The position numbers and the translations under genes are program-made. A DNA stretch of 64,000 bases from Episyrphus balteatus (taxonomy: Eukaryota; Arthropoda; Insecta; Diptera; Syrphidae). Positions 21,242 through 36,600 of the stretch are shown here, in pieces (the first letter of the stretch is position 1; each line of letters opens with the position of its first letter). Location: assembly GCF_945859705.1 (NCBI RefSeq), contig NC_079136.1, positions 92,379,120 through 92,443,119 on the forward strand, written 5' to 3'. The notes beneath the pieces were generated by a model. That model was not told where the DNA came from and did no database searches. It saw only the letters and a list, made by a program, of their open reading frames with translations.

Positions 21242-21427
21242 AGCCCTGTTCCTTTGGGAGGTGGCAAATTACTACTAGTAGTTTACTAGCGATTTTCAAT
21301 GGAACGCACTTTTAACGAATTCAATATAAATAGTATCTACCCGGGAGGAAGAGCATGAGTAGATGATAGTACTAGATTAACCAAAACATCTACTATTAGT
21401 AGACTACCACCTTCAATGGAAGGGCTA
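21242..21427. mobile_element. MITE, AGCCCTGTTCC..GGAAGGGCT
   Basis: Left end AGCCCTGTTCCTTTGGGAGG and right end CTACCACCTTCAATGGAAGG form imperfect inverted repeats. The interior shares GCATGAGTAGATGATAGTAC with 13119-13229. It ends about 170 bp before the mRpS9 start codon. Confidence 0.6.
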
Positions 21428-21600
21428 TATGAATGGAGGAAACTCAAAATTGCAAACTCCTTTTTGTCAAGAACACCCTTTGTCAGGTCCAAATGCAGAC
21501 TACCCCTTATTTGATCAAATGTCACACAAGAAAAACAGCTGGCTTCTGTCAAATTTTAAATTGGAGCCATAAGTTTTTTTTTCATAAAATTTCATTCAGG

Positions 21601-24600
21601 ATGGCTCTCCGAAGTTTATCAATTTTAAATTTGTTAAAAACAAAAAACCATGTATTTATCAATAATTTAAGTAATCCATTATTAAAATCCAACAAAGTTA
21701 GTATCCCATTTATTTATTTTCTTGTCTTTTCTTATGTTAATATGCACAGTTTTTTCTAACCTCACATCTTAAGCTCATAACTTTAAATTAATTAAAAATA
21801 TATTTAAACATATTTTTACATCTGAATACTTTTATCAATTAGATTTTGTATAGTACAGAAGTTACAGTAGAAGCAACTCCATTGGCTGTCAATACACAAA
21901 AAGTTAGCAAAGCCATGAAAGCCTATCTGCAACGGGCTCAGGAGCACGATCAATTCATGAAAACACAACACATTGAATACGAAATTGGTAAAAGACACTT
22001 GGCCAATATGATGGGTGAAGATCCTGAAACATTCACCCAAGAGGACGTAGATGTATGTTTATGTTTTCCTTCACATTGATTAAATTAATCAAATTAATTT
22101 CCAATTAGAATGCAATTGAGTATCTATTCCCATCGGGAATTTATGATAAACTTGCAAGGCCAGCTATGAAAAGTCCTGATCAAGTGTTTCCAGCACGAAA
22201 GGCTGCTGAATTCGATGAAACTGGACGTCCATTCCACAGCATGTTTTACACTGGCAGGCCTAACTTTTTTAAGTTGCTTTATGTAAGTTAATGACAAAAA
22301 TTACTGAAAAGATGATTCAAAATTAATTTATATTTTTTAAGGACATTGTTGAGGAAATCAACAAATTAAACGATATGGAGGAGAGAATGATACGCCGTGG
22401 AACAAAAGCGGATGCTGAACAAAAAGTGTAAGTATTTAGAAATATTCGTAGTTGGGTAAAAAATGGTTTGCATTGTCTATTTTGGGTTGGTAAAAATCAA
22501 ATCAATTTAAAAATGTATACTAACATCGGCTCCCAATCCATAAAGCAAATTTCAGCATGTTTTTTGTTTTGAATTTATTTCATTTAAGTTACCTAGAGTG
22601 ATGCATACAATCGTCTACACCGATTGTCCTGGCATCCGCAATAGTTGGGTCTTTTAAGCGAAAGTTTAGTCCTCCTTGTCTTCACGAAACTGGGGCTATG
22701 ATTCGAAGAGATTTGAAACCAATTGTTGTGCCAAACCGAAAAAGCAGCGGTTTCTTAGGGTGCCATTCTTAGACTTTATATTAACTCCAAGATAGGTGGA
22801 TTCCTTGACTATGTACCGCGAAATTGCGGTTATCTAGGGTACATTTTTTTCTAGGTGGCGCGGTGGACAGGTGATTGTTTGTTGATAGGATGTACCTACT
22901 TGGTTTTATTCGCTTTTACTTTAAGACCAATAAAAAAGAAAAAAAAGTCAAGAACATGAACTTTGTAAGGTGATTTTAATTGACATAAGTGGGCTGAAAT
23001 CAAAACTATTTTGAGCTTTGTTCTATCACGTCTAGTTTTTGAGCTATACTCATCACTATTTTTTCTATAATGTCTCAAAAACTAATTTTTAATGAAGTTC
23101 TTTTTGATGTTTAAACAAAAATATATATTTTTCCGTAAAACGAGTATGTTGCTTTTTTAAAATCCAAATCAGAAGTCGCAAACTGGAATTTTGTTCAAAA
23201 AACCATTCACGTACCAAGATTTTGAAATACATACCTATGTATGTATAAATTTTTTCCAATATTTGATTAAAAAATTATTTAAAAACAAAAATGTATATAT
23301 TTAGGACTATTAAATATAATAGTGTTTTGAGATTGCATAAGTAGTTTTTGAAAAAATAATAACTCTGATGTAATTCGACGTCAAAAGTACTGAAAAACGC
23401 GTTTTATGCCTTTTAATATTCAGGTATTTCAAAACCGTGACGTGCCAATAAAATTTTGAATCAGCACTTAAAATCCCTTTATATAAAAATATGGTCTGGT
23501 TGTTTGTTCTAGCTCTTTTTTCGTTTTTTTTTTTTTCAATTTTGTATAAAACATAGTATTCGAGCGAAAAATTCTTTCCAAAATTTTGTAGTTGATTTAA
23601 GATTTTGGAGAGAAAATTTGAGGAGCTATTTACCAGTTGCGCCTTTGCACTGCGTGTTTGTTAAAGCTATGCGACACATCTAAATTAGTTATTTTCCGAG
23701 ATAACCATAAATAGCTTCGATTTCAAATTTGTTGCTCTTTTCGATAATTTGTGCAGTGTGAAAATTTGATAGTTAATATTTCTAGCCGAAAGCACATTTC
23801 AACATGTTTCAGCTGGGAACTTCCGAATGCTCTTTTCTTTGATTCATCGCTGTTTTTCATATATATTTTCTTGAAATTCCAAGCCCTTCTGCATAGCAGA
23901 TACTCCCCAATTGGGGTGAAATCGGCTAAGGTAATAGTCAATAGTTGATTGTCAAAAAACGACAATTTTGCTACATAATTTATCGTTTATTGATTATTGA
24001 ATTTAAAGTTTTTAAACTTAAACCCACTTAATATTTTCTAGTGATCTGACGGGTTTTCAATGGATTCCTAAAGAACAATTGGAAAAACAATTAGTCGAAA
24101 TGATTGCTGACATAGAGTATAACAACTTTGTTAATGCAATGGATCGTCTCGTTGCTCATCCATACTCGTATAAAATGAAAGATTTTATTTATAAATATAC
24201 AAAACCATTGTTGGATCAAAGTAAGCAGCCAGAAATTCCAAAACCACAAATCGATGAACAAGGCAGACAGTTTATTACAACATATGGTGAATTATTGAAA
24301 CTATCAAAACTAACTATCAAAAAAATAATATAATATATTTAATTTTTAGAATGTTTAAGAAAGAAGGCACGTGCTGATGTAACAATCCGACTTCCTGGAA
24401 CTGGTCAGATTAAAATAAATGGCGAAGATATAACGTATTTTGAACATGCACAATCTCGGGAGCAGGTAAGTGTTGTGTTGTTTTTATTATGAATTCAAGG
24501 TTTTGGAATAAAAAAAAAAAAAAATAATGTTAATTAGTTAACATTGTTGAATCGATAGTATTTAAGAGCTTTTCGAATATACAGTGTTCAAGGGCAATAT

Positions 24601-27600
24601 CTTTTCTCTAAGAAAACATCAGTTCTCTTAGAAAGCGTATTTTCATTGACATACGAGTAGATAAAGTCTCAGAATCAAAGATCATAGATTTGATTTCTTT
24701 TCCTAGGTTTTTGTTTTGGCTACTTACCTCCTGAATCAGGGTGACCAGCAACTTAAGGTGACTCTACAATACATTGTGAATTCGGTCCTCAATCAAAAAG
24801 CTTCTTCAGACAGTTCTATCCTTAGCTTCACTTTGGTTACTCTTTTACGTTTATATTACCCAATCGGGTGCAATTGACTTACAAAACAAAACTATGCAAT
24901 TTCTCCAAACCCGTACCGTAAAAAAAAGTTACCCGTTCCCCCGTCTCACTTTTTAATCAAATAAAAAAGTTATAAGTTTTGAATAAATTACTAATCACAT
25001 TTTGAAAGTTGTTTTTAAAAAAACTCCAAAAAAAGAGTAAAATAAATCCCGTTTCATGGTACTCTATACCAAGTTATGCATTAGAAAAAAAATCGAACAT
25101 GAGTTAAGATTCAAAAGCCACTTAACGTTGATAGAGAATGCGAACAAAGTGAGTCCCGGAAATCAGTATTTCTCTAAAGCCCAAACTGATGCGATGACTC
25201 GATTCACTTCAAACTTAGTACTAACCGTTATTTGGCTTTCGCCAGAAGGATTTTTGGAATTAATTTAAGGAACTCAAATAACGGTACCTCCTGTCATTTA
25301 TCAATTTTAGAAAAACTCATTTCTCTCAAAAACGACTCTTAAGATTTTGATAAAAAAAAAAAAATGTTATTTTAAACAGTTTTTTGTTTTAAAGGATACC
25401 TCTAATAGAATCATTATTTTGATTTTAAACTTTTTCGTAAACCAAAAAAAAAAAAATTAATTCAAAAATATTATGAAAAAAAAAAAGAATTTGGTTTTCC
25501 AAAAATTTCATCTTAATAGAAAATATCAAATGTATATTTTTTTTTGAACATTAAAAAATAGTTATAAAAAAAAAACTATTTATGAGCCAAGACTAAACCA
25601 TTACTTTTATTTACGATTTACATGTATTATAACACTTTAGACGAGCTTACCTTGGTAAAAAGTTTAAAAACAAAAAAAATAAACACCACAAAAAATGAAA
25701 ATTCAAATTACTGTTATTTGATAACTTACAGATACTGGCTGTGTAAGTTGTCGTTAGTTTTTAAAAATGTATTCCAAATCTTTCTCACTTAAATACTTAG
25801 ATACGTTTATACCAATTACTGTAAGTTACTTAAAGAGGTGTTTCCATTTTTAAAAGTAAATATTCTAGAACTCGCTTTCGTGAGTGACTTAAGTAAGTAA
25901 CACTTACGTTTGTAGTCCCCGCCATAGTTCGATAGTCCGTAGAAATTTTTGGATGTGGGTTATTAGTATTTTTGGAAAGATTTTATAATTGTATTTTTGA
26001 AATAGGATCTATCCGGTCGAGTCAATTTATTGCGCCATGGGGTACTTCTCAAAATTTTCCAGACATAGCTTAAAATCTTTCTAAGTATTGTTATTCCTTA
26101 AGATGTCTTGCAAAACTTACCGGACATTGTGTTCAATAAAATATTTTTATATAATCAACTGAAAAACAAAAAACAGTTCTGACGCACCATGAAGCTCGTT
26201 TATTTATTTGAAATGTAAACTCAAATTCTAATACACAGCCTTAATGCCGAATTGATTGCTTATGTATGTATGATATATATTTTTTTTTATTATACATATT
26301 CATTTTACATGTTATATAATGTGCTTAGTCTACTCTTATATTTTCTATCATAGGTAGTTACTGATATTATTATTTTAACTTTCTTTTAGTTTTTAACAGG
26401 ATATTCTCATTTAGCACATTCACAAAACAAAAATCTTGTAAATCATACAAAAAATATTACACTTGTTTCTAATACTGGTAACTTCTGTTTTCTATAAAAC
26501 TCATTTTCTTAAATTATTTTTTTGTTGATTAGAAATTACTAATAATAACTTATCTATCACCTTACTCGCCTGCTGATGTTGCTGTATCAGAACTTGTTTA
26601 AGTTCTTGGACCTCTTGTGTTAAAAATTCAATACGATCAGCATTGTCATCAATTTTTGTTGTCAAGGTATTGAGATTGGGTGAGTTTTCAATGTCTCCAT
26701 AATCTGGTGATTGACTGCCATTGCTATTATATTTGTTCTTATACGACAAATATGTTGCTGCTGAATTTTTTGCCGATATGGTGTGTCCGAATTGTTTTCT
26801 CACTTTGCCTGCCTCGTAGGCCTTCATTAAAATATCTCGAGGCAGGCGTTTTTCGCTAGGATTCAGTGGTTTCACACATAGAACAACTCGATAGGCTTGC
26901 GGTGACACTAGGGCCGTATAGTGTAACAAATTTCGTAACCATGTAGGTAGATATCCATTGAATAGCGCCGATTCGATGTATGAAATTAGTTTTGTTTGAC
27001 GAACAAGTTTTGAAAGTCCCGCTGTTTTCTTGAGGCCTTGTATGTCATGAACGGCAATACCAACTAAGAGATTCATAAGAATTATCGTAACGAATAGAAG
27101 GAAAAGAACAAATGTTATCTGAGCGCTAATTTCGAGAAGAAATGGTGGATCTTTTCCATCTGGATCATTGATGAGAAGGGAAAGATCCTGCTCTCCGATC
27201 ATCATCACCAGAACCGAAATAAATCCCATAAATGGATTGGCAAAAGACGAAGAGGATGGAAATATTACACAGAAACTAATAGTAAATCCAACCAACATGC
27301 ACGAATAAGCCATGAAAAGCTTAGCAAATTCTCCCTGTACCCGGGTATACATGGCCACATAGACATCGAACACTGGAAGTTGACCAATCATAAGCATGAG
27401 ATTTGTCCAACCCAGTAGGACCGCAAACGCCCCGATGTGGTTTTGAAAAGTGTATGTCTGCTTGGTGTAGATGTACGAAATAACGAAGACACTTGTGATG
27501 ACAAACCATTCCATGATATTCTCCACCTGCATCACATAATGTTTAAATGAAGAATATCCTGTTATCCCGTAGACTTTTCGAAATATTTCCACTATGGTGA

Positions 27601-30600
27601 TGGCTACTAAAACCCACCATTGCATTTCCATGACAAAAGGATTATTTCTAAGCATATCTCCAAGGATAGATTGCTTTTGACAAAGTTCCTGAGCTTGAAT
27701 AGTTGTGTTATCGTCTTTGCTGCCATTATAGCAGTTGTGTGCCAATGCAGTGAGAACATACAGAGTTAGGAAGAGAACGAATGTAAAACAAAATATAAGT
27801 CGTCCTATATAATATTTGCGAATTTTGCCCCACTTTATATATAGGAACGCCGAACAAAGTGGATGTTCAAGGATCTCTTTTTGACCTTCATCCACAAATG
27901 TGTTTAGATAGCTGATTTCCCTGGGATGACAGTGTTGTAGAAGTTGTCGAAAGTCCAGCTCCAACTCAACCTCTCGATTCACTGGATCCTGCGAGTGATG
28001 TAAAGTGATGGCTGCATCTAGTTTTTGTGTTATCATAGCTACCGATGCGGGAGTCTTTCTTGTTATCACATTCAAAGCAGATGTTCCTTTTTTTGATTTT
28101 GTAGTTACATCAGCGCCATGGAATATTAACATTTCGACACACTGTGCAAGTCCATCTAATGCAGCCAAATGAAGTGCTGTGAATCCGTAGATATCCTTGT
28201 GATTGACATTTGCTCCCCATGATATAAGTGTCTCAAGAATGTCGTATGCGTTTTCTGATTTGCCTACAGCTGCGTGTAATGGAGTCCGATGATCAAAGTC
28301 TTCGGCGTTCGAATCGGCATTACCGTTACGCAAAAGTGACTCTACACATTCTAAACTCGATGTTCTTGCAGCCAAGTGAAGAGCAGTGAATCCTCTGTGA
28401 TTTTTAAGCTTTGCATCAGCACCTTTTGACAAAAGCAAATCTACACACTCTACATTGCCCTCGTCTGCAGCTAAATGTAAAGCCGTTGACTCCTTTTCTC
28501 GAATACAAATGCGAACATTAGGATCGGCATTTGGAGCACTAAGAAGTGCTTCCAAACATTGTGCGTTTCCCAAATCAGCAGCCAAGTGAATTGGGTTGGT
28601 TCCATTTGGTTTTAATGAGTTGACATCTGCTCCTTCAGATATGAAAAAGTTGAGACACTCGAGAGCATTCGCTCTTACCGAACAATGCAATATAGATTCC
28701 TCACAGTTTGGTTTATTGGTGTCTATGGTCATGATAGCTCCACTATTAATAAGCATCTTAGCAGCTTCTTTTGAATTACCAAAAGCAGCACAGTGCAGCG
28801 GAGTGTAACATTTTTGCTGCTGATTCACATTCATTCCTTTTTCAATGAGAAAACTTAATGATGACAGACATCCACTAAAAGCAGCCAAATGCAAGGCCGA
28901 AATTCCATTGACATCGCAAAAATTTAAATCAGCACCGACTTCAATGAGACCTTCTAGCAAATCCCATCGCTTCAGAAATGCAGCCCATAAAAAACTAAAA
29001 TTCTTCTCTGTCTTAGAGGCGGTGTCAAAGTGTTTAGAAATATTTTCTGCCACAACATTGCCTTGTTCGATTTCTTCCAAAAAACGTACTCTACCCGAGC
29101 CACTTTTCATCTGATCAATTAAGCTTATACGAAGTGTATCATTGCAAATTTGTACGCTCAACTCGCTGGCAGGTTCTTCAAAGCTATCATACATGCTAGG
29201 AGCACTTTCTGCTGGCGGTGATGGTCCACATTCCATGTATTCAAATTGTCCAGCTGCTGGATATTGGGCTTCTAGCATTGCGTCAGGATTATTTCGCCAT
29301 CGAACCATCAAATTTGGTGGAACGGTTTTAAATCTAAAAAAAAAAATAGAACAATAAATTAGATATTTTTCCGAATAAAGGTATTAAATTGAGTTTGCAT
29401 GTGCATAGTGCAACTAAAAAAGTTAAAGTATATAGGTTGAATAGTAATAATTCAATGAATTTATGTATGATTTTGTATCTGCTAGGTAGATCTTGTTCAC
29501 TGACGATTTGAAAGTGGAAAAAGGTCAAATAACCCAATAAAAAGAAAGTTTTTGAAAATTTTGGGAAAATTTGCAGTAGCAAAATTAAAGGAATATTTAT
29601 TGGGAACCGAACTAGAAGTTTTGTGTAATATATTTCCCCGAAATTATTTATAATTATTAATGTTTTTATTTAAAGTATTATTTATAATGCTAACAAAGCC
29701 GAAAAAATCTGGATTTTCAGATCCGAAAAGTGTTCATAGCTCCATGGCAAGTAAAAATATCCACCAAGATCAAGAGTTCAAGTGGAGGTTAAAATAGTGA
29801 AATGAGATTCAATGTTTACTTTTTATTTTTACTTGCGATCTAGGTACATTTATGTATGTAGGTTTTAAGGTTCAAAGTCTATGCCACTTGGCATCGAATT
29901 CAATAATTTTGTGTTTCAACGCAATTAAGGTGGATTAAATAAAGTAACTTTTCCAATGTACCTATTGGTAATGAATGATTTTTTGCAATAATTTGGCCAC
30001 GTTCAGAAAACATTAAGGAATTGGTATTTAGTCAATGTCATTTTGTGGGCAGAATTTTAGCTAGGCAAGTATAACGAGTAAAAAACCATTTATAGCGATC
30101 ATTAGAGGCATTATTAAAAGAGTTCTTTTCCATAAATTCGTATGTTATAAAAGTTTTTCAAACATGAACCGAGCGATTGCAAATAAAATATCATTTTCTG
30201 GCAAATAGAACGATAAATGTTTTTTTTTTTGGAAAAAAGGCAAGAAACTTTGTCAGTAAAATAAACAAATTCTTTTACCTGGAATTGAAAAGCTATGGTT
30301 TGTGTCCATAAATGTATCGGTTTTTATCAAAAGGTGATAAGTAGGTCCATTTTATAAATATTTTTAGGTGAAACAAAAAACTTTAATACTGGCAGAAGAG
30401 CTCTTTAACTTTTTGAAAATTTTGAAATTTTTACGTGTGAAGCTCATACTGCGGAAGTATTTTTAATAAGAAGCTTAAAACGCACATCCATGTGTGTGGC
30501 ATCAAATTAAAGGCAATTTCATTGCCTTTTGAAAAACGAATACAAATCATGCATCATTGGAAAACAGACAATGACATGAAATAACAATAAATAGTAAAAT

Positions 30601-33600
30601 GAAACTTGTTTGGTCTTTGTGTTCGCAATTTGTTTTGAAAAAAAAAACTAAATACATTTTTTTTTTGACAAATGTGTATTGAAAGAACAATGTGGTAAGA
30701 CTTGCTTCGGTATTCAATACGAACGTCACCTACGAACATCTTAGACTAAAACAATGAAAGGAAAAGGTATACGATTCAATTTTACTTGATCCAGTTCCAA
30801 TCACACGATTTCATGGGTTTTTCGTCACTATTTCGTACCGATCACATATTTGTTTATCTCTTTTATATTTTTCGTTATCATTTTTTTTTTAATTTAAAGC
30901 TAATTATTTTTAAATACTAATATTGTAAGTAAGAGCTGAAGCTTAATAAAGATTCGAATAAAAATCACATAGGTCACACAAATAATTTAATAAAATACCA
31001 AATTTCATTTTGAATATCAATTCAATTTCGAGTGAAAGTGAAATTTATCCAGCTGGTATATTTAAAATAAAAACATTTCTTTAAAAACCTTTTCTTTAAG
31101 ACATCACTTCTCCGACAAATTATACCGACTGATCTGAAAAATCAGTGCGATTTAGAGAAACACTATTAAACTGCTATCAACTTGTACCATGCTCTATTTG
31201 GTTTAAGGAATTAAAGAATAATTTCAAAAAATAAATTGGAGGGAACACGTCTCTACAATAAAAACAAACGACTATTCCCAATTATGCATTAAAAAGTACT
31301 TGAACCAAATACCAATGCCCATATTAAAATATCATTACTTGTTAGAAATAAGTGACCATCGTCAATATTAACAAAAAAAAAAAAAAACAAAATTTCATTA
31401 AAAAATCACGTTGAAATGTTTATTTTTTTGTTTTTAAATTTATTTATATACATATTTGTTTTTGTTTGATAAATTCCAAACTTACCTAGAATTATTTTCT
31501 GATAACGGTTGCTCAGCTTCATTCTTAGTCACTGTAGTAACAACACGTGCTATTCTTCGCGGCTTGGTTGAGCCTTCTTTATATCCCAGGTTTTCCATTA
31601 CGTCGTTTATAAACAAAAGTTCTTACTTGAAAGATCATTTAACTTAATTTAAGTTTAAAACTTTAGTCTGTGGATTTTTCTTAGTTTCTCATATAAAACT
31701 TGATTGCATCGATCGTTTTGTTTTTTTCTTCGTTTATTGGCTTTATTTTATATCATCTCGAATCTATTCGTACAAAAAAAAAAAAAACTAAACATTAAAT
31801 AAAGTGTCAATTTTGCGGAAATTCTTTCATTGGTCGTCGTTTTGATCACATTTTGTATTTTCACACATGATTGATTTTATCGTTCGTTGCCCGAGGTGTA
31901 GCTATATAATTTAGCTTAGCTAATGCACTAAACCAGTACTTATAGCACTACACAAATCAACAAAATGATTGTGCAATTACTCTGTTTAGAAAAGTAAGCA
32001 GGAGTGTTTTGTTTTTTTTGTTTTTATATATTTTTTTTTTTCTAAAGAAACACGAGTACATTTAGGTAAATCATGTTTGTTTTAATTCCGAATAACAGCG
32101 AGATAAATCTAAAAAATGTGTCATTCTAAATTTGTTGTTATAAAAGGATCAGTCAAATTAGTTAAGATTGGAGATCATCATTTTATTTGTATACATCGTA
32201 TTATGTTGACATAGACTATCTTATTTACAATTGTCAGTCAAAAGTTAAATAAAATTAAGGTATAGTGGGATACTGAATATTATACCATAACAAACTTTTG
32301 TTAGAACTAGTTCTCAAGGTATAACTGTATGAGTCAAAATTCTAAGTGATTGGTAGCTTAATTCATTAAAAAGGGACAACAAACTTTTCGAAGTAACATA
32401 AACAGTTGTGTATTTGAAAATGGCCTTATATATACATGAAAGATAATATTGGGAATTATTAATTGCGGATAGGTTGTCTATCTAAATTTTAAAAAAACAC
32501 AGGTTGCCTAGTCTAGCCAAGTCCAAATAGGTGAGTTTGTGCCAAATATAACCTCATCTGATATCTTATCGGTGTTTGTTTTAACTGCAATTGTATTCGA
32601 TTCGCTGTCCAACAGTTTTGGGTTTCCCAGTCAGAATTTTGTCATTTCCATTGTTGTTGTCGCTTAAAAGTGTCCAGTGAGTGTAAAAAAAATATCCTTC
32701 TTAAAACGCGGTACTCAGTTCTTGTATACAGCACACTTTTTCAAACATAAATATAATTAATATGGACTTAAAATGTACTCGTACAAAAAATATTCACTAC
32801 GGCGTATACGTATTTTTTTCAATATTTTTATTTTATGTATTTTTTAAAATGAAAATTTTCTGTTTGAGTGGAGAATATAGAAGTACTGAATATGCGTCTT
32901 ATCCAGCAAATAAATGTTTTAGCATAATAATGAAACTGCTCTCTAAAGTAAGGTATAGTTAGACTTGAATTTCCAAGAGAAACTTTTTTCTTGTAAAATG
33001 TCATTTATCATCAAAATGATTTATTGAGTTAACGAAATTAGCAGCGTTATTGAAATTTGAAGTAAATTTTTGAGTTGAATTTTGATGCTGAAATCAAAAA
33101 CAGAAAAGTACGAGTGTAAACGAAAAAAGACTAAGATAAAAGTGAACATTAATTTTTTTATTTATTTATCGTTCTTAGATTAGATTGAATTTTTTTTAAT
33201 GTGCACACTCTGAGGGAAAAAAAACAATTTAAAATCAACGAAAAACACATTGATTTAACAATTTAAAAATAATATTTTATGACTATCAGAATAGAGGTTT
33301 TTTAAATCTTTCACTCGTACCTCAAAATGTTTTTATTATCTATAAGGATCACTGCATGTATCTTTAAAATACATAGGTACTAGATTTGTTCTTGGAAAGC
33401 GCTCATGGAAATTGCAAAGATTGGCGTCGGAAACAATCAAAATATATGTTTTTTCAAATATGTTACTAATGTTATTTTACTTCCTTTTTTTCATTTTATT
33501 ACTGTTTTTTTTTTTTTTTTTTTTTTTGTAAATAAAATTAAAATAGTTTTTCAATACTTGCTAAGTCTATAACACCGTTGTAAAAGTAAAAGCTCGTATT

Positions 33601-36600
33601 TAAGTTTAAAAGTTTAAAAATGGATTTACATTTTTAAAAAATTGTATTTTTAGTGATGAAAGGTTTCACCACGCTCGTTAACGACAAAAAACTCAACTGA
33701 GAATTTTCTCAGTGACAATGCCTATCCTATGATTCAATTCAAAAAATAACTTATTAAATTGATTTGAAGTAAAATTATAATCTCTTGTTTTTGTAGATAT
33801 CTGGTTCTTCTTTAGAGTAGTCTTCGAATGACTTTTATAAACAAAAAACGAAGCGTTATATTGAATTTCTGAATCAAAAAAACATTTCTCGTGAAAAAGT
33901 GGAGTTACACGGTTCTTGATCACGTATACAGGTTTCCCAAGAATGTCTACCTCTTTTCAAGCATGTAATTGTAAGTAATGATAACAAAATTTCTCGTGAA
34001 ATTTTTTTGGTATCGCTAGTAAATTTTTTGGAACAGTTAGGCTGTTCCTGGTTCATATTGTTTTTTGTTTCCTTCAAATTTATTGTGAGGTATTTTAAGA
34101 TTTTCCAATGGAAAAAAGATTGCTAAAGCAACAATATATTCCTTGTAGATAGACTCTTAAAAAAGATGGCATCAAATACAATTTGACTTGACTACAATAG
34201 GTCAGTAACGTCTGTGATAAATCAGTTAACTTTATTTTCCATGTAGAGAGGTTCTAACTATTAAACAATTTTGTTTGTATATCTTAAACCCAAGTGAGTA
34301 TACTAAAAATACTTGAAAAAGCTGTCATTATCAAGGGGTTTATTAATTCTATTAACCAAATAAAGTTTATTGTTTATACGAAGTTAAATAACATGCAAAT
34401 ATAAACTGCAGCTATATTAATTGTTACTACTGATATAAATTCTTTATTGTTATAACGCCATAAGCATTATAAGAAGCTAAAATGTATCCTTAAGTACATT
34501 TTGATTTGAAAGCTGCTTTATGATTATGTAATAATAATAATGCCAAATTAAGTCATTCAAAGATAACACGTGAATTTAACTAAATTGTACTAAAGATTTA
34601 CGATACAAATACAATAAAAATTTTGCTGCCAAACATTTTTCCTCCATCAATGAATCATTCAAGCTACCATTTACCAAATGAAATTTGCTTTTAAGAGTCT
34701 GATCAAGTACCTGCCTACACACATAAGGGTTATTTCAAGGCCTAATATTTGCTGGAATAATTTCTTTTATTTTTAAAGCCTGAGGCTGCTCTGTAAATAC
34801 CACGTTCACGCAGTAACCTAAAATATTATGTGTAACTAAAAGTTTCCCATTTTATAACCCGGATCAAAATCTATTATTAGGAGTGTTTTATTTAAATTCA
34901 CTTTCGAATGCACAAAATTGTAAACCTTGTTTAATAGATGTTTTGTCATCTTCTTCGGAGCACTTTAACTAACCAAATGAATAATTTTTGCAGCAAAAAT
35001 ATTTAACTTCAAGTCATTTTGATTATCAACAACAAATAGGTAACAACGGAATTTTACAATGTTTACAATACATCCGTAGACTTTGAACTTTTAAAGTTAA
35101 TACCCGTACAAATAATTTAACTGACGTAGTTTCATTCATTTTTTTTGCATCATGGAGCATTGGGTTACCTTGTAGAATGTTTTTTGGCTTCCTTATACTT
35201 TTTAACTGTTTAACAACCCAAGACAAAATAAACATCGGTGATTGATCTTTTCTAATAAATCTTATTATTTATTCTGATAGTTCTTAATAGTATAGTAGTA
35301 GTAGTAGTATGTAGTTAAAAAGAAACAAAAAATGTTCAAAGTCAAAGTTGAGTGTTTTTTTTTTTAGTTATTCTTCTTACAACCACCTGATTTCCTCTCA
35401 AAGAAAAAAAAAAAAAAATACCAACTCCTATACCTTTTTTTGAATGAGAGAAAAAAACGAAATTTGACAATATTAATCATTACTAAAAATGAAAAAAAAA
35501 TTTAACATAATCGTCTCAGACATAAAAAAAAACAAGAACAACAAAAAATAACAAATATTCCCGCCTACATCCTATCCATTTTTATAAAATGTTCGTTATG
35601 TACCGTTTTTTTTTTTTGTTAAAAGAACATCTTTTGAATTTTGTTAGGTATAAACATACTTATACATATGTATATCATTTTTTTTTGTTAAATTAAATTA
35701 ACAACAAAAAACAAATTAACAAATCTGTACATTGAGATTTAATCATAGAGCACTTCTCGTACTTAAAAAGAGTATATCAACCGATTTGAAACTCTCGGCC
35801 AAATAATTGTGTGAACACAACAAAAAAAAAAATCACTACATAGGTATATTATATATTTTGATTGTGGAATCCAAACACAAAAGCAAACGTTTTGTACACA
35901 CTTTTTTGTTCATATATGCATTTTACGTCAGAAATGATGATTTTTTTTTTGTCTACTTACACTCGATTTCATTTGATTCGAGACTTTTTATTTTAATTTT
36001 TTTTAAATGATATCGGTGCAGAAAAAATAAATAATGTTTATTTTCTATGAAAATATAATTCGCAACCGGTTACTACAGAAATATGCATACGTGAGCGAAA
36101 AAATTCTTGAACATTCTTTTCATACTCCAAAAACGGTTTGCAAAAATATCATCAAAAAGTCAGTTAAGCGGCATGTGGATGGATTCTATTATTTTTTTTA
36201 TTATTTAATATGTTCTGAATTTTATTTTGTTCGAAATAATAAAATAAATGATTTTTGTTCAAGATGAATTTTTTAAAATCATTTGTAACCATCTTTAAAA
36301 TTTTATTTAAGAAATTAAAAAAATACTTTTGATGCTTTGTAAAAACTATTCTATTTTCCGATTGCGATATAGGGACGTACTTAAAGGCTCCGAGATCTTT
36401 AATTCCCACTGATAAAAGTGAAGAATCACCCTTTTTACTTGCGATATAGGTACTATATATACGGTGACCATATTTCTAGGAGCGAAACCCGGGACAAATA
36501 AAAAATTTGTTGGATCGTTATGAACACATTCTTTTTTCAAAAAAAAAAAAAATATAATGAAATGAGTTTTCATGAGTCAGAAATCAAGAAAACTGTTTTA